From: Paenibacillus sp. G2S3
GTDB taxonomy: Bacteria; Bacillota; Bacilli; Paenibacillales; Paenibacillaceae
DNA length: 64,000 bases
Assembly (NCBI RefSeq): GCF_030123105.1
Contig: NZ_CP126095.1
Location: 2,356,001 to 2,420,000, forward strand
Direction of reading: 5' to 3'
This document shows, piece by piece, positions 62,943 through 64,000 of this stretch. Position 1 is the stretch's first letter. Each line of letters begins with the position of its first letter. Made by a program: the position numbers and the translations under genes. The notes below the pieces were generated by a model, which had not been told where the DNA came from, searched no databases, and saw nothing but the letters and a program-made list of their open reading frames with translations.

Positions 62943-64000
62943 ATGAGCTTGATTAAAAAAGCAAAACTATTGAAGCGAAATTTAAGGGTTTTTTCAAAAA
63001 CCATTGTTCTTCTTTGGAAGACAAGTCCAGCTACTTTTCTGTCAATTCTTTTTATAGATACACTTATCGGATTGACAGTTCCAGGGAAGTTATGGGCATG
63101 GAAAGAGTTCATAGATGCGGCGACTGAAATTTTGTCTGTTCCTTCTACCTCTTTCAAAAAGATGTTTTTATGGTTGGCCGTAAATTTTCTTCTTGTACTG
63201 CTAGGCTCCGTCTTGGGTAAAGTGTCAAATTTTGTGCAGAATTTATTTTCAGCGCGATTGAATAAAGCTATAACAGATAATATTTTGCATAAAACAATGG
63301 CTTTGGATATGAAAGATTTTGATGACTCCGAAACTTACAATCAAATTCAAAAGTCTAGTGACCAGTCGTTGAATCGAAGTATAAGTATATTGCAAACAAT
63401 TGTAAGTTTTATAAATAATATTACGACTCTTTTTGGTGTTATAGGAATTCTTGTGTTTCTAAAATCTTCCATCGTATTACTGTGTCTTATTTCAGCAGTC
63501 CCGATGTTTTATATCAGTATCAGAATTCTTAACAAATGGTTTGGTGTGTTCAACGAACGGTTTGAACAAAATCGATTTATCAAGCATTTGAAAACAATAT
63601 TAATCACAAATAATTATGTCAAGGAACTAAAAATTTCCCGCTCAGATCAATATCTCACCAAGACTATTCTTGATATATTGGAGAAATACATACATGAGGA
63701 TACAAAAATTAGAAAGCGTTTTTTAATAGAGACATCCTTGGTTGATATCATAGATAATGCGATAATGTATATCATTAAGATTTTGGTAATTATTATTTGT
63801 GTGAACAGCAGGTTAACAATTGGATCTTTAACAATGTATGTAACCGCAGTAGATAATCTAAAAAATGCTGTATCTAATATTCTCTCGTTATTATCGATGG
63901 CTTATGAGAATTGTCTGTATATGCAGAGTATATTTCATTTGCTGGAGATCCCAGAAGAGTATCAGGATGGCAAAAGGGAATTCCCTTCTCCATTTGAGCG
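62943..64000 (+). CDS. ABC exporter (membrane domain; truncated by window edge)
   Basis: The open frame runs to the window end without a stop (352 codons). It shows six membrane helices: LSILFIDTLIGLTVPGKLW, LAVNFLLVLLGSVLG, FINNITTLFGVIGILVF, IVLLCLISAVPMFYISIRI, IDNAIMYIIKILVIIICV and a later one. The layout is the ABCB-type transmembrane domain; the ATPase half should follow beyond the window. No C39 peptidase is at the N terminus, in line with the separate M16 peptidase. The start at 62943 follows AAAGGTG; ATG at 62940 is an alternative. Confidence 0.8.
   Translation, partial: MSLIKKAKLLKRNLRVFSKTIVLLWKTSPATFLSILFIDTLIGLTVPGKLWAWKEFIDAATEILSVPSTSFKKMFLWLAVNFLLVLLGSVLGKVSNFVQNLFSARLNKAITDNILHKTMALDMKDFDDSETYNQIQKSSDQSLNRSISILQTIVSFINNITTLFGVIGILVFLKSSIVLLCLISAVPMFYISIRILNKWFGVFNERFEQNRFIKHLKTILITNNYVKELKISRSDQYLTKTILDILEKYIHEDTKIRKRFLIETSLVDIIDNAIMYIIKILVIIICVNSRLTIGSLTMYVTAVDNLKNAVSNILSLLSMAYENCLYMQSIFHLLEIPEEYQDGKREFPSPFE

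Overview
The window reads as a chromosomal segment of a low-to-moderate GC, endospore-forming Firmicute, most likely a Paenibacillus. Reasons: strong AAGGAGG-type ribosome binding sites, frequent TTG and GTG starts, two YjcZ-type sporulation miniproteins, YesL, YugP, YkvI and YitT family proteins, a YhaO/YhaN pair, and a gene set typical of that genus. No ribosomal RNA operon, CRISPR array, phage block or intact insertion sequence is visible. Genus is inferred from memory of these families, not from a search.

Layout. 0-7.6 kb: end of a YitT gene, cshA RNA helicase with a structured leader, YjcZ, YesL, 6S RNA with promoter and terminator, a DUF1499-like protein, tpx, rhomboid protease, a LysR regulator and the YugP/MerR pair. 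8-12.4 kb: an intergenic region rich in palindromes with a GlnR/TnrA-like box, then amtB, a GlnD-like DUF294 protein and a DnaQ-like exonuclease as one unit, then a convergent JAMM peptidase. 12.5-24.4 kb: housekeeping genes (TlpA-like thioredoxin, cimA, dinB, ferredoxin, L,D-transpeptidase, pyrD, small alarmone synthetase, DUF309, RsmF-like methyltransferase, RsuA-like pseudouridine synthase, HAD phosphatase). 24.7-31.7 kb: serine hydrolase with a two-permease ABC exporter, TetR, ketopantoate-reductase-like protein, histidine phosphatase and a methyltransferase broken at an A7 run. 31.8-42.5 kb: second RsmF-like methyltransferase, glycosyltransferase, yhaO and yhaN (yhaN frameshifted in a very GC-rich stretch), ykvI-like gene, xpt, small unknowns and tRNA-Leu(CAG).

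42.5-57.7 kb is accessory: a YtrA-type GntR/ABC operon, a methyltransferase relic, a subtilisin, a scar where the 5' halves of a MerR regulator and a MATE pump are missing, a condensation-like acyltransferase with a DUF6320-like partner, a Fur-controlled iron/heme import operon ending in a HugZ-like gene, a MerR-controlled alpha/beta hydrolase, and a TetR/SDR pair sharing the same operator sequence.

57.7-64 kb is the most unusual part. It is visibly AT-rich and holds a probable peptide-natural-product (RiPP) locus: a LytTR response regulator, a radical SAM/SPASM maturase with an N-terminal recognition-like domain, a 71-residue precursor candidate with two CxCxC clusters around a WWW triad, an M16 zinc peptidase and an ABC exporter that runs off the window. 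The order suggests regulate, crosslink, cleave, export, in the manner of subtilosin-type loci, but the Cys pattern does not match a class I can name with confidence.
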